Shown: positions 34,186 to 45,785 of the stretch, in pieces
Numbering within the stretch: the stretch's first letter is position 1
Layout of the letters: each line of letters opens with the position of its first letter
Source of the DNA: Lineus longissimus
Lineage: Eukaryota; Nemertea; Pilidiophora; Heteronemertea; Lineidae
Direction of reading: 5' to 3'
DNA: 64,000 nt
NCBI RefSeq assembly: GCF_910592395.1
Contig: NC_088326.1
Coordinates: 3,229,001 to 3,293,000, forward strand
The notes under the pieces: generated by a model
The model's database searches: none
What the model was told of the DNA's origin: nothing
Seen by the model: only the letters and a program-made list of their open reading frames with translations
Position numbers and translations under genes: made by a program

Positions 34186-36807
34186 ATGGTGTGTAGTATA
34201 TGCTGTTGCTGCTGTTGTTGTGATTGCTGTACATTGAAAGGTATCGCAAAATGGATCTTGATTGCTTTCAACGTTGGATTCTTCGTAAGTATTAGTAATA
34301 GATAATGGAACCGCTTTACAAAGGACGCCCTAGAGACTGACTAGTGCTGTCCTGAATAGAGAGGTGTCCTGATTAGAGAGGTCAAATTGAATGGAAACAA
34401 CCAATATGGGGCCTAAACTAGTGTCCTTAATAGAGAGGTTGTCCATAACAGAGAGGTGTCCGCTGAGGGAGGTTCCACTGTAGGGGGCTATTGATCTCTT
34501 ATCTCTGTGATTTTGAAAAATCGCCCACTTAACCACACATGGAAAACTAAAATGTTACATATTTTATTTTCAGATCGCTGGCGCCGTCCTGTTAGGTGTT
34601 GGAATCTGGATAGCAGTAGATCCATCAACCTTGGCTGATTTCCTCTCAGCGTTTAACTATGGTTCGCTCAACGTGACCGGGCTGCTGCTCGGGTCAGCCT
34701 ACACTCTCATCGGTATCGGAGCCTTCATTTTCTTGATCGGCTTCACAGGATTCTGCGGAGCGTGTAAGGAGAATAAAGTCTGTCTGATCATTGTAAGTAT
34801 TTGAGGACGTATTCAACTTACGTAACCCATCCATGGGAGAAGTGAGAGGGGGGATGCCCCCTAAAAGTTAAAAAACGTGTTTTTGACCGACATTTTGGCC
34901 GAAGTGTCATTTTGAGTAATCACCAACCCTATTGATATTTGTGTGTGATTTTTAAACATGTCCTGAACATAATCAATATCATTGTGTTATATCCTTCGTT
35001 TCTTTCAGTACATCATCTGCGTCAGTATCGTCCTTCTCGTCCAGATCATCGCGATGATCCTCGTAGCTGTCTTCTTCGAACAGGTATGTAGCACAGACTC
35101 TCCAGAAGTAATAGATCTTAGAATTGAGTCATTTCTTTCCTAGAATTGAGCCAATTCTTTCCTAGAATAGAGCCAATTGTTCATTGGTTTTCCAATTCGC
35201 GAAAATACCATGCATCAGTTCAATTTTCCACAGCCTTTACGACCCTGGAGACCTCCATCACAAATAACTATAACGAGCCGGAGTTCCTTCTAGTCCATTT
35301 ACACAGCTTGCAAAGTGCCAGAAAACCGAGTCAGACCTTTCTGATATTATATCTTTATGGTTTTTAACCCTTACTAGATCAAGAGTACCGCCCTTACAAC
35401 ATTGAAGACCGCGGTCACTGATAACTATGACGGCAGCTGGAGCTCATCCAATTCGATCTCCTTAGCTTTTGACTACACTCAAATCACCGTAAGTATTCGT
35501 TTCTTTCACCGTTGTTCTCGTGTTTTGCGTGCCACCACGGTCGGGCTTCTGCTGGCCAAGTCAAATGACTTTGGCTTGGAAGAGGAGTCCTTCGGTCCAC
35601 CTTCACCACTAGAAGCAAGGAATATGCGTTTCAATAAACGGACAACATTGGTTTTACGCAGAAGAGGATTCCAGCAGGACCGCGACTTCTCCAAAGACGA
35701 TCATAGAAAAGTCATTCCCTGGAGCGGAATGTAACCACAATTTAATCTAATTTCAGTTCGATTGTTGCGGCGTTGACTCTTACACAAACTTCCAAGGTGC
35801 CACCAACTGGAATACGGCCTATAACTACGGAGGCAGCTCCTACACAATGACCATCCCCCAATCCTGTTGTAAGCAGGACGACTCCCAGTTCCCCACGGGG
35901 ACGGTAAGCCTGACTGATGGCTTGTGTCCGGTGACGCCAACGACGACGAACTCGTACTACACCACCGTAAGTCCATTTCCAATTGATAATAGGGAGTTGT
36001 CGCAAAGCCCGCGAAACGCCAACGCCAATGCCAATCCCATTGTTCGAGCTTCCTGATCACGATTTGAACAATGGAACAGGCTTTCGCGTAGGCGTTTCGC
36101 GAGATTTGCGAAAACTCACCAATAGAGATGTGTAGACAGTGCATAAGGCTGCCTCTAGCCTAAACAGTGTCTCCACCTACTGCCAGATTTTGGAGCTACT
36201 GTCAAAGAATGGCTAAGAAAAAGTAAACCACCGGCTGTGCATGCGGCGGCCGCAATAAAGCGTGCTATACCTTGACAGGGATTATGATACTGATGCGGAT
36301 TGTTCTTTTTCCAGTCTTGTTATGACAGCATTATCAACTACATCAACACGTATGCCATCCTTCTGATTACCATTATCTGCTGCATTGTGGGAATTGAGGT
36401 AGGTGTTGACGCTAGCGTACGGAATCTAAAACTCCCTATATTTCACTTCTCAGTTGGTCCGTGACGATGTCAGTGAATACGAATACATTCAAAAGATATC
36501 TGCTAACCATGGTTGGTGAAAAGTTAAAATTATCTTGAGTCAAATTGTTTTTAAGAAAAACCAAACTTTTATGAAATCGGCCTATTGGTTTTAGCACATC
36601 AGCTCATTTACTTCTTAAAAGCCCAAAGTCGAAATATTACGGAAAGGTTCGGAAAACTCGAATATCCCGGAAACTGCAGATTCCACAAAAAGTATAAGAA
36701 TCAAGTTGGTTCTTTCGTTCAATGTGCCGTTTGTATCTTACTCTTTTTTTTCTATTCTTCAGATTGTCGGAATCTTGTGTGCCGTATACATCTGCAAGAA
36801 CAGTTAG
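34186..36807 (+). CDS. Tetraspanin A (7 coding exons)
   Basis: Four-pass membrane organiser of the tetraspanin family. Coding exons: 34186-34284, 34574-34792, 35009-35083, 35378-35488, 35757-35966, 36315-36398, 36763-36807; sum 843 nt, 280 aa, all phase 0. The N-terminus is very Cys-rich (MVCSICCCCCCCDCC), probably palmitoylated. TM1 is KWILIAFNVGFFIAGAVLLG, TM2 LLLGSAYTLIGIGAFIFLIG, TM3 YIICVSIVLLVQIIAMILVA and TM4 ILLITIICCIVGIEIVGILC. The large loop has the diagnostic CCG (FDCCGVDSY) and a PQSCCK motif plus two more cysteines. I cannot assign it to a named vertebrate tetraspanin. It is the upstream neighbour and paralogue of tetraspanin B, which has the same exon 1-4 borders but one last exon instead of two. 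Confidence 0.94.
34305..34480. mobile_element. pogo/Tigger-type MITE copy 5 (tetraspanin A intron 1)
   Basis: Diverged left end (ggaaccgctttacaaagg), internal caaattgaatggaaacaacc box and clean right end gaggttccactg. It starts about 20 bp after the exon 1 donor. Confidence 0.7.
35222..35330 (+). pseudogene. Relic second loop exon of tetraspanin A
   Basis: In intron 3 an open stretch reads STAFTTLETSITNNYNE, matching STALTTLKTAVTDNYDG at the start of exon 4. Over 45 aligned bases about 32 are identical, with the frame kept. After this the match fades, the frame seems shifted (SIYTA resembles SISLA), and no phase-0 acceptor or donor is left. It is read as a decayed duplicate of exon 4, parallel to the intact exon pair in tetraspanin B. 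Confidence 0.6.
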
Positions 36808-37282
36808 AGAGAGAAAATAAAATACGTGGATCCAGGATCGGATAACGAAACAGTGAAGAAGCTAAAAAAAGAACTGATATTCTCGAAAGATAGTATTTCG
36901 TATAAATTCCTTCGCAGCCCTGGAATAGATTTATTGATGCCGTCGTTCCGTGACTGCCAACACAGGTCGCCATTTTGAATTATTGCTCCACTAATCGTTG
37001 AGTAATCAGATAGCGATCAGTCCCGAAATACATGTGTGGAAACAATTAGCGAGCACCCCCAAATCTGTTTTCTTGCAAGGTAAAATTATAGTCCTAGTAC
37101 AAATGTATCACCAACAGTGAAGAAAACAGCTGGAGGTACACACAAATGCACATGGAGGATATATAACAGTACCCTCCTTTATACATTACATTACATGTAT
37201 TTGCAAAGAACTGCTGTCTGTGATATCAGTGTGATCAGTATTAACTCCGTCCTTAACTTTTCAAACGATCCCAGTCTGACAC

Positions 37283-37365
37283 GAGGAAATCAGGGGTTAA
37301 TGTTGGTTCTCCGGCCCTCTTCGTGTGTAGGGCCGAAGAAGCGAACATTTACCCCTGATTTCCTC
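37283..37365. repeat. Hairpin in tetraspanin A 3' UTR
   Basis: Arms 37283-37318 (gaggaaatcaggggttaatg..) and 37329-37365 pair almost fully, with a 10-nt loop. It lies between the stop and the AATAAA at 37474, so it is transcribed. A MITE origin is possible. Confidence 0.85.
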
Positions 37366-37473
37366 AGGATTTGATCTCAACCTATGACGTCACTGATTGA
37401 TGTCATAATATTTTTTTCTGAACATATGTATGGTTAGTTTTGTAAAGTATAGTTAAAGTATTTTGAATGTCTA

Positions 37474-37479
37474 AATAAA
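37474..37479 (+). terminator. Likely tetraspanin A polyadenylation signal
   Basis: AATAAA 667 nt after the stop, followed by T-rich sequence. An earlier AATAAA occurs about ten bases after the stop near 36816, which would give a very short 3' UTR. Confidence 0.5.
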
Positions 37480-40400
37480 GCCATATTTATCTGGTAAATT
37501 AGCGTTTATTTTTTAATTAGGTCATCATATGCCCGGCCCGTTTCCTAAATCTGGAATTTGATTGTACGTTATATGGGGCAGCGTTTGTCTGTCGCCTTGG
37601 TGGTGCCAGAATCAGGCAAGGCAAAATAGGACAAACATTGACAAGTTTCGCCGCGTTTTTGTTTGTCGCATGACTACGAAACAATCTAATTTTCACAATG
37701 GTGAATATACTGTCAGTTTACCATCATGGTGAATTGTGGAGTTACCATGGTAAAAAAGTCACACATTTTTCTTTGGGTGTCTCAATGCTTCAAAAACGAC
37801 ATAAGCAATAGAAGATAGCTAATTGACCTAAAAAACTGACCTAGACGTGTCCAAGACGTGTCCAAACTGTCCGACTCTCGCTTGGAAATCCCCCAAACAA
37901 CTATAAACAAAATGTGACTAATTTACACCTGATTATAGTCGTTGTTGCGACACTGTTCGTCGGCGACAGATTACGTCATAATCATTGTTTTGTTCTTATG
38001 CGCTAAGCAATTATCGATAACATTGATTGGTGTTTCACCTGACCATGAATATACTAGTGTATCAGATAGATAGTACCCGGTGTTTGTTAACGTGAGAATG
38101 TTGGTATAGATGATTATATTAACGCATATCGCGCTAGTTTTCCCTTTGGGTCAAAAGTGTCGTCGTCCTTCGTTTCACAAAAAGTAGAGTAGGATGTTCT
38201 TCATTATTTGATACACAAAGGTATTGCTTGTCTAGTTCTCGTTAAGGTGGAACCAAGAAAAGTCGTGCGCTTGCCACAAACAAAACTACAGCAGCACACT
38301 AGGAATTGAATGAGGGTAGATTGTGACGAGTTGGGCGAGACTTCAGGATTTAGTAATCGCATGTGACAGCTGTGATTGGTTGAAGTGTGTGACGTCTACC
38401 ATTTGCATAATCTGTGGTAATTGGTATCAAGTGCGAACAACACCCAATATACTTACATACTAAAATCCCTTTTTATACTGGATCACATTATTGAACATTT
38501 CGAGGGATTAACATTGTGAAGATCTGAGGTGAGTTGGAGAGGTTTTTGTGTGGACATTTTCATCTTATTTCACAACACTGTAGGCCTACATGCACCAGTT
38601 TTAGTACGTAGTAGTTTTTGTAAAAGGGAGGTTCATTACCACAATGTCCCTGTTGGTAGTTCTAGTATGAGGGATGATTATTTACACAACCTCACTGTTG
38701 GGATGATCCTTCATTCTTCCCTTCTCGTTATAAAATGCACTGATAGTGTCCCAACTCATCTACTGCTTCCTGACTGACTTGAGGATAAAACCACTAGCAT
38801 CAGGCAGGCTTCTCTCCTTTAAGATCTATTTATCCCAACCGCAAAATTATTCACAAACTGTTTACCCCAACGTTGGCCAATCAAGGAGGTTTTATTTGAA
38901 CTATAAATCTCATTCCTTAGGCCAATGAAGGCCAATACACGTCATTGTCTACGCCCAATTCTCGCAAACTGGCAGTGTAATTTCCATCACAATGTAGCAA
39001 TACTGTATTTGCCAATACACCCCTGAATTATTTACGAACTGTTCGTTAAACATCACAACAGCCAGTCTGTCAACGTATGATCTCTGTCCTAAATAATATA
39101 TTCATGGACAGAACTACACCTAGCCACAAGGTATCCAAAACATTAAGAAATGATCTAATGAGACACTTATTACTCCATTAGTTCCGGTAATGGTTAAATT
39201 TCCCGTGACGAATGGCAAAAAAGGGATCAGTCGTGAAACAGTGAAGTCAATCGTTTTCTTCACGTAAATGGTGATCCCTGACGTTGAGGGTTAGCCACAG
39301 GCAACACCATTTTTGGCTAGAATTTGAAATCCTATAGCAATCAGAACTCCTTCAATGAGTGAGTCCCAATTTCAAGGGTGGGAGTCAGTTCTCTGAAAAG
39401 GAAAGAACGACTCCCACCCTTGAAGTCAGCATTCACTTATTTTGAAAGAGGTCTAAATTGAGATTTAGGACTTCGGGTTCTTGCCAAAATGGTGGTGCCT
39501 GTGGTCAACTCTCAAATACTCCGCGATGACGACGACAACGACGACAACGACGACGACGATGATGACGACGATGATGAACATGTGTGATTCTTGATACTGT
39601 TACCACCCTTCGCGCGTGGTTTTCCCCGCCGTATTGGCTTGTTTAATTTGGAAATATTTGGACAAACTGTTTGAATAATGTATGCTTTATTTTCCCAACG
39701 TGGACTGCATGTACACAAGTTAAGCTTAGCCTGAGGTACACGATGTGAGCAATACGTGACGCGTTTCCTAATAACTCTTTTATCTTTTTTCTCAATGACA
39801 ACTTACAAGAGTATTTCAAATTTCGCATCACTAGTACTAGTACATGTACGTAAGTTTGGCCAGCACATAAGTATGTAGCACCACTACAGTGCATTTGAAG
39901 TGTTAGAAACTTACACTCTAGTGCGACCAACACTGTGTTGACGTTATTTAGCCGGTGTGCAAGGGATAGTAGTCCTAGGGCTGATAGTCCGTGTAACAAC
40001 AGCCCGCATTGCTAAATGTTTTGGTTAGGGTTAGCGGTACAATAGATCATGCTGCTTAATTGATCAAATACAATGCTACCGGACTATGACTCCAGGGGGA
40101 CTATATCCGCTGTCACACCGGTCTTGGAGCGTCTGTTTCACATATAGGCTTATTGCACGTGACATAGGCGAAATATCTTCTACACATTATTTTTCTTATT
40201 GGGACGATGATAACGGTCCCATTTCGCACACATGACACTGATTTCTTCGGTATCTGGGAGCTTATTTGCATGAGCGAATAATAACTTGACAATTCGTTGT
40301 ACTACATGTAGTGACCACAAGAACTTTTTTTGTAACTTTCTTTGTGGATAGGTCTAAAACTTTTTCGGGGTGTATTTTGTCCTTTTAATCTTTTAAAGGG

Positions 40401-41273
40401 AATGCTTGCCTTCATATGGGTTAACAGCAGGCATGTTCATTCAGTCCGTAGCCTGGGCAACCAGAAACGATACTGGATATTGATGATAGAAATAAAAATG
40501 TAACACCTTATTATCAACTGACGTCATTAACACCCATTGACATGTACATGTAAGTTTAAAACTTGAACGTGTTGAGGTAAAATGTGTTGAAATACATTTT
40601 CACATCTTCTTTGTTTATCAATAAACTCATTTGGCCGCTGGTCAGCTGCGACAGCGAGGCCACCGTGATATGGCTTGAGATTGTCGGACATTTCCAGTGG
40701 CTTGCATGATCCACTGGGAAGAAGCCGCCGCCTATCCCGTGGGGCTTTGCGGAATACACTGGCAAGATTTTCCGAGCTACTTGAGGCTTTTTACATTTTT
40801 CGTTTGAATATATTAAAACAAAATATATCGAAAATAAGATTGTGCCACAACATGCGCATGTTAGATTAAGAATATTTCAACATATCTAATAATAGTCCTT
40901 TTATTCGGAATGATATTATCGTCTAAGCCCCTTACTGACGTAGTCCTATTTCTTAACCCTGGGCGGCAAATTAGTTATTGGACAATCGATAAAGCGATTT
41001 GTTTGTTTGTTCTAGCGTCCCTCAAATACTAGGAGTAAATATTTATTATAAAAATATCTTAACATGACTAAGAGCATATATGTTAACCCCCTAATATTCA
41101 CTAGGAAGAGTATTTTCCTTATAATACAACTGAGTAGACATATACAAGTAGATGGCATTTCGACGTTGGGTGGAAAACAGGGCTGCCAATAATCTTTCAA
41201 CGAGAGGATAGCTAGCATTTGTTATAATAATCTCATCATTGACATACAGTATCGTGTGTTTTTTGTCTTTCAG
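37480..41273. other. Intergenic space between the two tetraspanins
   Basis: About 3.8 kb with no convincing exon. It contains CCATGGT-type palindromes near 37700-37760, a hairpin at 39371-39424 and a GAC/GAT microsatellite at 39526-39578. The tetraspanin B promoter and non-coding exon should lie in its right part. Confidence 0.55.
39371..39424. repeat. Hairpin, 16-20 nt arms
   Basis: ttcaagggtgggagtc at 39371 pairs with gactcccacccttgaa ending at 39424, with further pairing of agttc with gaac. It is intergenic. Confidence 0.85.
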
Positions 41274-41286
41274 AAAATTTATCAAA

Positions 41287-44200
41287 ATGGGTCTCAGTTG
41301 TGGTTTGAAGTTAGCGAAGTATTTCCTGTTCATATTCAATATCATTTTCTTCGTAAGTATTTCTGTCCTATTACCAAATGACTTTTGGCCTCGAATGTAT
41401 GAGAGCAGTTCAGTTTCAATGCACAGTTTTATAGTCAGTTCAACTTTAATGCACAGTTTCATAGTCTATTCGGAATTTCGAAGAAGAAGAAGTAGAAATA
41501 ATCATTACTTAAATGAAGATTCATCCTTACCAAAATAGTAAAGAAGTTCTACTTCTAGTTAATTATGTGCTGGCTGTCACATCTGAGACAAGCCCTTCTA
41601 TATTAGCTTCCTCCTTCATCACAATACATACAGAGTGTTTAATAATTGTGATATTTTTAACTGTTTCAAAGTTTAACAACAATTTCCCATATTTTCCAGC
41701 TTGTTGGAGCAGTCCTACTCGGAGTAGGAATATGGGTGGTCGTCGACAACACGTACCTCATGGCCTTCATTAACAACTTCAACACAGGTGGCGTTAACGT
41801 CGGCGGGCTGCTTTCGTCATCAGCTTATGTGCTCATCGCGTTCGGTGCATTCATTTTCGTGGTCGGATTCCTCGGTTGTTGTGGCGCGTGGAAGGAGAGC
41901 AAGTGCTTGCTGGGTATTGTGAGTATAGTAACGTTGAACGCAGTATTCTATGACGTCAGAAATCTGCTCGCAAGCAGAACATTTTCTTTTAGATGAAACT
42001 ACTTTTGAGATGAAAGTGGTGGCCTCCTGAAGCAAAAATATTTCGAAATTATTATGACGTCATTTCTGTAAAACACTGATGAATTCTCTGCCTCCTCTTC
42101 GTTCCAGTATTCTGTCATTGTTGGAATCATCCTTTTGGTTGAAATCGTTGCCGTTATCCTTGCTGCTGTCTACTACGATCAGGTAAGAACAAATATAACG
42201 GAAAATATCGAAAAACTAACGAAAACTATCGTGATATATCGAAAATCTAAAAAAATTAGAAATGAAAAAAATGAGACTCGAAACTTGTACTACAAATTGA
42301 GTTACTTTTACAACAATGTTTAGCTGATGTTTCTCAAAGCAAAGACATTGATGCATTTAAGCAGTAACATGACATTCTGTGCAATCATGTCTTCAGACGA
42401 AAAAAGAAATGGCCGCGTATCTAAATCTTACGATCATCGACAAATACTACGGCACTCCATTTAGCTCTGAGCCGCTGTCTCTTGCCTGGGACTTTCTACA
42501 TATCACAGTGAGTCGAAACCAGTGTCGTGTCGGAACAGCATCGCAAAGAGCCTCGGTATCCCTCTAATAGAGAGGTTCAGATTTCGTCCTAAGGAAGTGG
42601 TTAGACGGCCTCAGCTGTATTTTCAATCCACAAATCCAAAGTGGTCTCTCAAGGCGACGCGACCGTGTATGCGGTCAGTCTCTTGACGTTGGCTTGATAC
42701 CGAGGTCTCTTGTCTTGCGTTATGTTCAGACTGACGTGTGGTTAGTGGCAAGCTTGTAGTGCATAGGTTAGAGAGTGAAGCATGGCTATATTCATACATG
42801 TAGATGTATTCCAGTGCATTTTTCAGTTGCAGCTTATAGAAAAAGGGCTTTGGATTGGTGGGGGATTGGACGTACGGAAGGAGATGCAAAGCTTCGGATT
42901 GTCTTAAATTTTAAGACCTGCCGGTCCGGCGAAAGCATTTCCCGGATGAACCAGGATTGGACGCTTACGATTTGACGAAAAGCAGTTTCCCCTGTGCTTG
43001 TGCTTTTGCTTTTGCTTCTAGTTTGCTTGCTTGCTTGTTTTCAGGCTGTTTCGCTTGCCAAGACCTTCTTGCTCTCCACCATCTACACAGAATACGACGG
43101 AACCGCCAACTCCGCGAACGCAGTATCTTTGGCCTGGGACTACGCTCAAATCACAGTAAGCGAACATTGATAAAGGGACTCCAACGAACTGGGACAATTT
43201 GTAGTTCGATCACTATGCCTATAGGTGCCGCCAGCATCTATATTATTCCAATGTAGCTCCATTTTAACAAAGTATCACTATATGTTAAGTTAACCTGTAT
43301 TTTATGTTACCAAATAATCAGTTGATTTCAAGTATCAGCCACGTTTTCATTTTCATTCGCCCACTCTCCCTCTCTAGTTCTCCTGCTGCGGTCTTGACAA
43401 CTACACCGATTTTGACTCTGCCACCAACTGGAACAAAACTTCTGCTGCCGGCTCCATGGTTATACCGCCATCTTGTTGTAAAGTCCAGGACGCGAGCACC
43501 TTCCCAACGTTTACGTTGACCGACACTAACTGTCCGTACAGTCCTTCCACGACCAACTCAAACTACCAGACTGTAAGTATATGTTTAAGTGGTCTTTCCA
43601 TTAACCATTTTCCTCAAGCAAGAATTTGAGACTTCCGATCTCGGAAAGCCTAATTTTTGAGGATTTCGAATCTTCGCCTTGATCGGAAGAAGCGTCCTGT
43701 AGGGACTGAGAAAGTGCTACACTGAAGATCAGCTTTATAGTAAGGCTAAGATAAAAATAATTTCATAAATTGGTTTGGGAATCTTTCCTTTTGGTGTCTG
43801 GTGCTTCTCTCAATCATAACGAATTCATTTTTTCAGACTTGCTACGCTTCGCTGATGAGCTACGTCCAGACTTACTCCATCGCAATAATAGCTGTAACAT
43901 CATCCGTGGCCGTCCTGCAACTAATCGTCATCATAGCTGCATGTTGCCTCTGTCGGGCCATTGGAGGGGACTCAGATACACGCGCCTAATTCTAACAGAG
44001 AAGCTTCCGCATCTAACAGTGAACTCATAACCGCATTCACCAATTTCCGAAATCAAAATCACCCGTCGGGAACTAACACCAGATACTGCCTTCTGATTGG
44101 CTCGTTTCTAATGAGCGCGCCGCGGTCGCAGAACTCGGCACTTTTGATTGGACAATATACCACCGGAACTGCCCAAAATTCTGATTTCGGAAATCCCTGA

Positions 44201-44832
44201 ATGAACTCCTAAAAGCATGTGTATTGTAAATCTCAACACTGTCCAAAGTGATGAGAAAAAAAACGATCCGGATTTCATCGGAAAATTGCAGTTATTTTGA
44301 ATTTTCTCAGAAATCAAAAAATAATTTATTTTTCTCGGACGGTTTTGTTCTGGAGTCCGGGTTTCTTGAACTTTCCGGTCACTTTCTGGGTTGTGGGGTA
44401 CATCTTAAACCTTCATTCGCTCCATCAAAAACACGGAAAAACTCGGTTGTTTTCGCGAACTTCATTAACAACATAACTTGATTCTACGGCAGCAGTTTAC
44501 CATCGAAACCTCAGAGTATATGCCGTTAATTTGAACTAGAAATTTGCTGCTCACACGATTCTGAACTGCTGCAGCGGAATCGGGCCTTTACACTCCTGGA
44601 AAAAGTCTCGCAAACACATCAACCAACATTCAACCTATATTTTCGGTTGTTTCCAAATTAGTGATTAAAAGCCGTCCATTTTCAGTCCTGCATGACGTCA
44701 CTGATGAGTTTTGTGCAGACTTACTCCGTCGTCATTATCGCTGTGGCATCAACCGTGGCGTTCATACAGCTTCTTGTAATTATTGCCGCCTGCTGCTTCT
44801 GCCGGGCCATCGGCACTGAATCCGATAAATAG
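41287..44832 (+). CDS. Tetraspanin B with alternative loop exons and alternative last exons
   Basis: Four-pass tetraspanin. Coding exons: 41287-41352, 41700-41918, 42108-42182, then 4A 42397-42507 or 4B 43045-43155, then 43378-43572, then last exon 6A 43837-43989 or 6B 44686-44832; one of each gives 272 or 270 aa. All junctions are phase 0. TM1-3 read KYFLFIFNIIFFLVGAVLLG, SAYVLIAFGAFIFVVGFLG and YSVIVGIILLVEIVAVILA; the large loop has FSCCGLDNY and PPSCCK. Exons 4A and 4B each have exactly 37 codons and share SLAWD(F/Y) and (H/Q)IT, matching the single exon 4 of tetraspanin A. Both last exons encode TM4 (YSIAIIAVTSSVAVLQLIVI or YSVVIIAVASTVAFIQLLVI) and end near CCxCRAIG. Splicing choice is inferred from sequence; no transcript data. 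Confidence 0.92.
42397..42507 (+). CDS. Tetraspanin B exon 4A (alternative loop exon)
   Basis: 111 bp, phase 0 at both ends, with acceptor tcttcag and donor gtgagt. It begins TKKEMAAYLNLTIIDKYYG and ends SLAWDFLHIT. One potential N-glycosylation site (NLT) is absent from 4B. It would form the first helix of the large extracellular loop before the CCG motif. Confidence 0.85.
43045..43155 (+). CDS. Tetraspanin B exon 4B (alternative loop exon)
   Basis: 111 bp, phase 0 at both ends, acceptor ttttcag and donor gtaagc. It begins AVSLAKTFLLSTIYTEYDG and ends SLAWDYAQIT, closer to tetraspanin A exon 4 (SLAFDYTQIT) than 4A is. Confidence 0.88.
43837..43989 (+). CDS. Tetraspanin B last exon 6A
   Basis: Begins TCYASLMSYVQTYS after a ttttttcag acceptor, carries TM4, and ends CRAIGGDSDTRA followed by TAA. 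No canonical AATAAA lies between it and exon 6B; an ATTAAA occurs at about 44664, just before exon 6B. Confidence 0.87.
   Translation, partial: TCYASLMSYVQTYSIAIIAVTSSVAVLQLIVIIAACCLCRAIGGDSDTRA
44686..44832 (+). CDS. Tetraspanin B last exon 6B
   Basis: Begins SCMTSLMSFVQTYS after a ttttcag acceptor, carries TM4, and ends CRAIGTESDK followed by TAG. It has the same phase and position as exon 6A and differs in about a third of residues. An AATAAA at 45006 could end this transcript. Confidence 0.85.
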   Translation, partial: SCMTSLMSFVQTYSVVIIAVASTVAFIQLLVIIAACCFCRAIGTESDK

Positions 44833-45005
44833 GAAGTTAATAGAGAGGTTGCGCTTTCAAAACGTATACGTAAAGAAAACGTGAATACAGATGTTGCTCC
44901 AATGCAAATCTTTTGATTTTAACGAACGGCGTAGGCCTTTACGAACCCGTCACATGGACTATATAATAAATAGGTAACGAGAATTGATGTACATGTAATA
45001 GCTTT

Positions 45006-45011
45006 AATAAA
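45006..45011 (+). terminator. Likely tetraspanin B polyadenylation signal
   Basis: AATAAA 174 nt after the exon 6B stop, followed by ttgttttaggttgt. Confidence 0.55.
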
Positions 45012-45696
45012 TTGTTTTAGGTTGTAAATATTCATACATGGTTGGTAATTAAAAACTTGGAAAATCAAATTGACTCGTTGTGTTATCATTCTTCCTTTAA
45101 AGTGGTCGTCCATGTTTCACCAATAGTAGCAGCGCCATTCACAGGACTAACATGTGGTCATCCGGAGCTTCAGTGCCTTTAAATCAGTAATACCTCGCTC
45201 TCGGCGAGGGAAGGAGCATGCATCTGACCCGGGCATTCGATGATGATTTTGGGTGAGATTTTAAGAAAAAATGACTATCCTGACCAACTTGGTCCAAAAC
45301 CCTCCAAAGTATAGTCGTCAGAATTCCTAATTGAATCAAATATTTATTTATCTATTTGAAAGACTCTGATTTTATCGAAGTTGGAGATCTATCTTTTTGC
45401 TACCCGATTTAAACGCTTTCATCACCATCACAACACAATATGATATCATGTTAAAAATTGAAATAAAATCAAGAAATCAATAGTTCACAATACCGACCAA
45501 CCTCATAAATGATTTTTTAAGTCAGTTTCCAACAATTGGTGCAGAGGTTATCGACATTTCAAGTCGCGGCGGCAGGTTAAAGACGTGCGATACAGCTCAA
45601 AGCAAAGTAATGGCTTGTGCGAAAGAACCTTTTGCAACTGTTTGGCTTGTGGCATCCTTTATCAGCAAAGCACAGTCCACCAGCCCAAATCTAGTT

Positions 45697-45785
45697 CGGG
45701 CCGTCGGAGTGGCGCAGTGGAGCATCAGCGCCGCCTGTCACCACTGAGGTTCCGGTTCGATTCCCGGCCGGTCTTGGTACACTCA
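45697..45785 (+). repeat. tRNA-derived SINE-like sequence
   Basis: An A-box-like stretch (gtggcgcagtggagcat) and a B box (ggttccggttcgattccc) are correctly spaced, and a non-tRNA tail follows. No clean acceptor stem was found, so it is read as a SINE head. Confidence 0.55.

Noticed and set aside
45697-45785. True tRNA gene
   Set aside because: A and B boxes are present, but acceptor and anticodon stems do not pair well; a SINE head is a better reading. The same applies to 14745-14812, 48205-48285 and 54555-54635.
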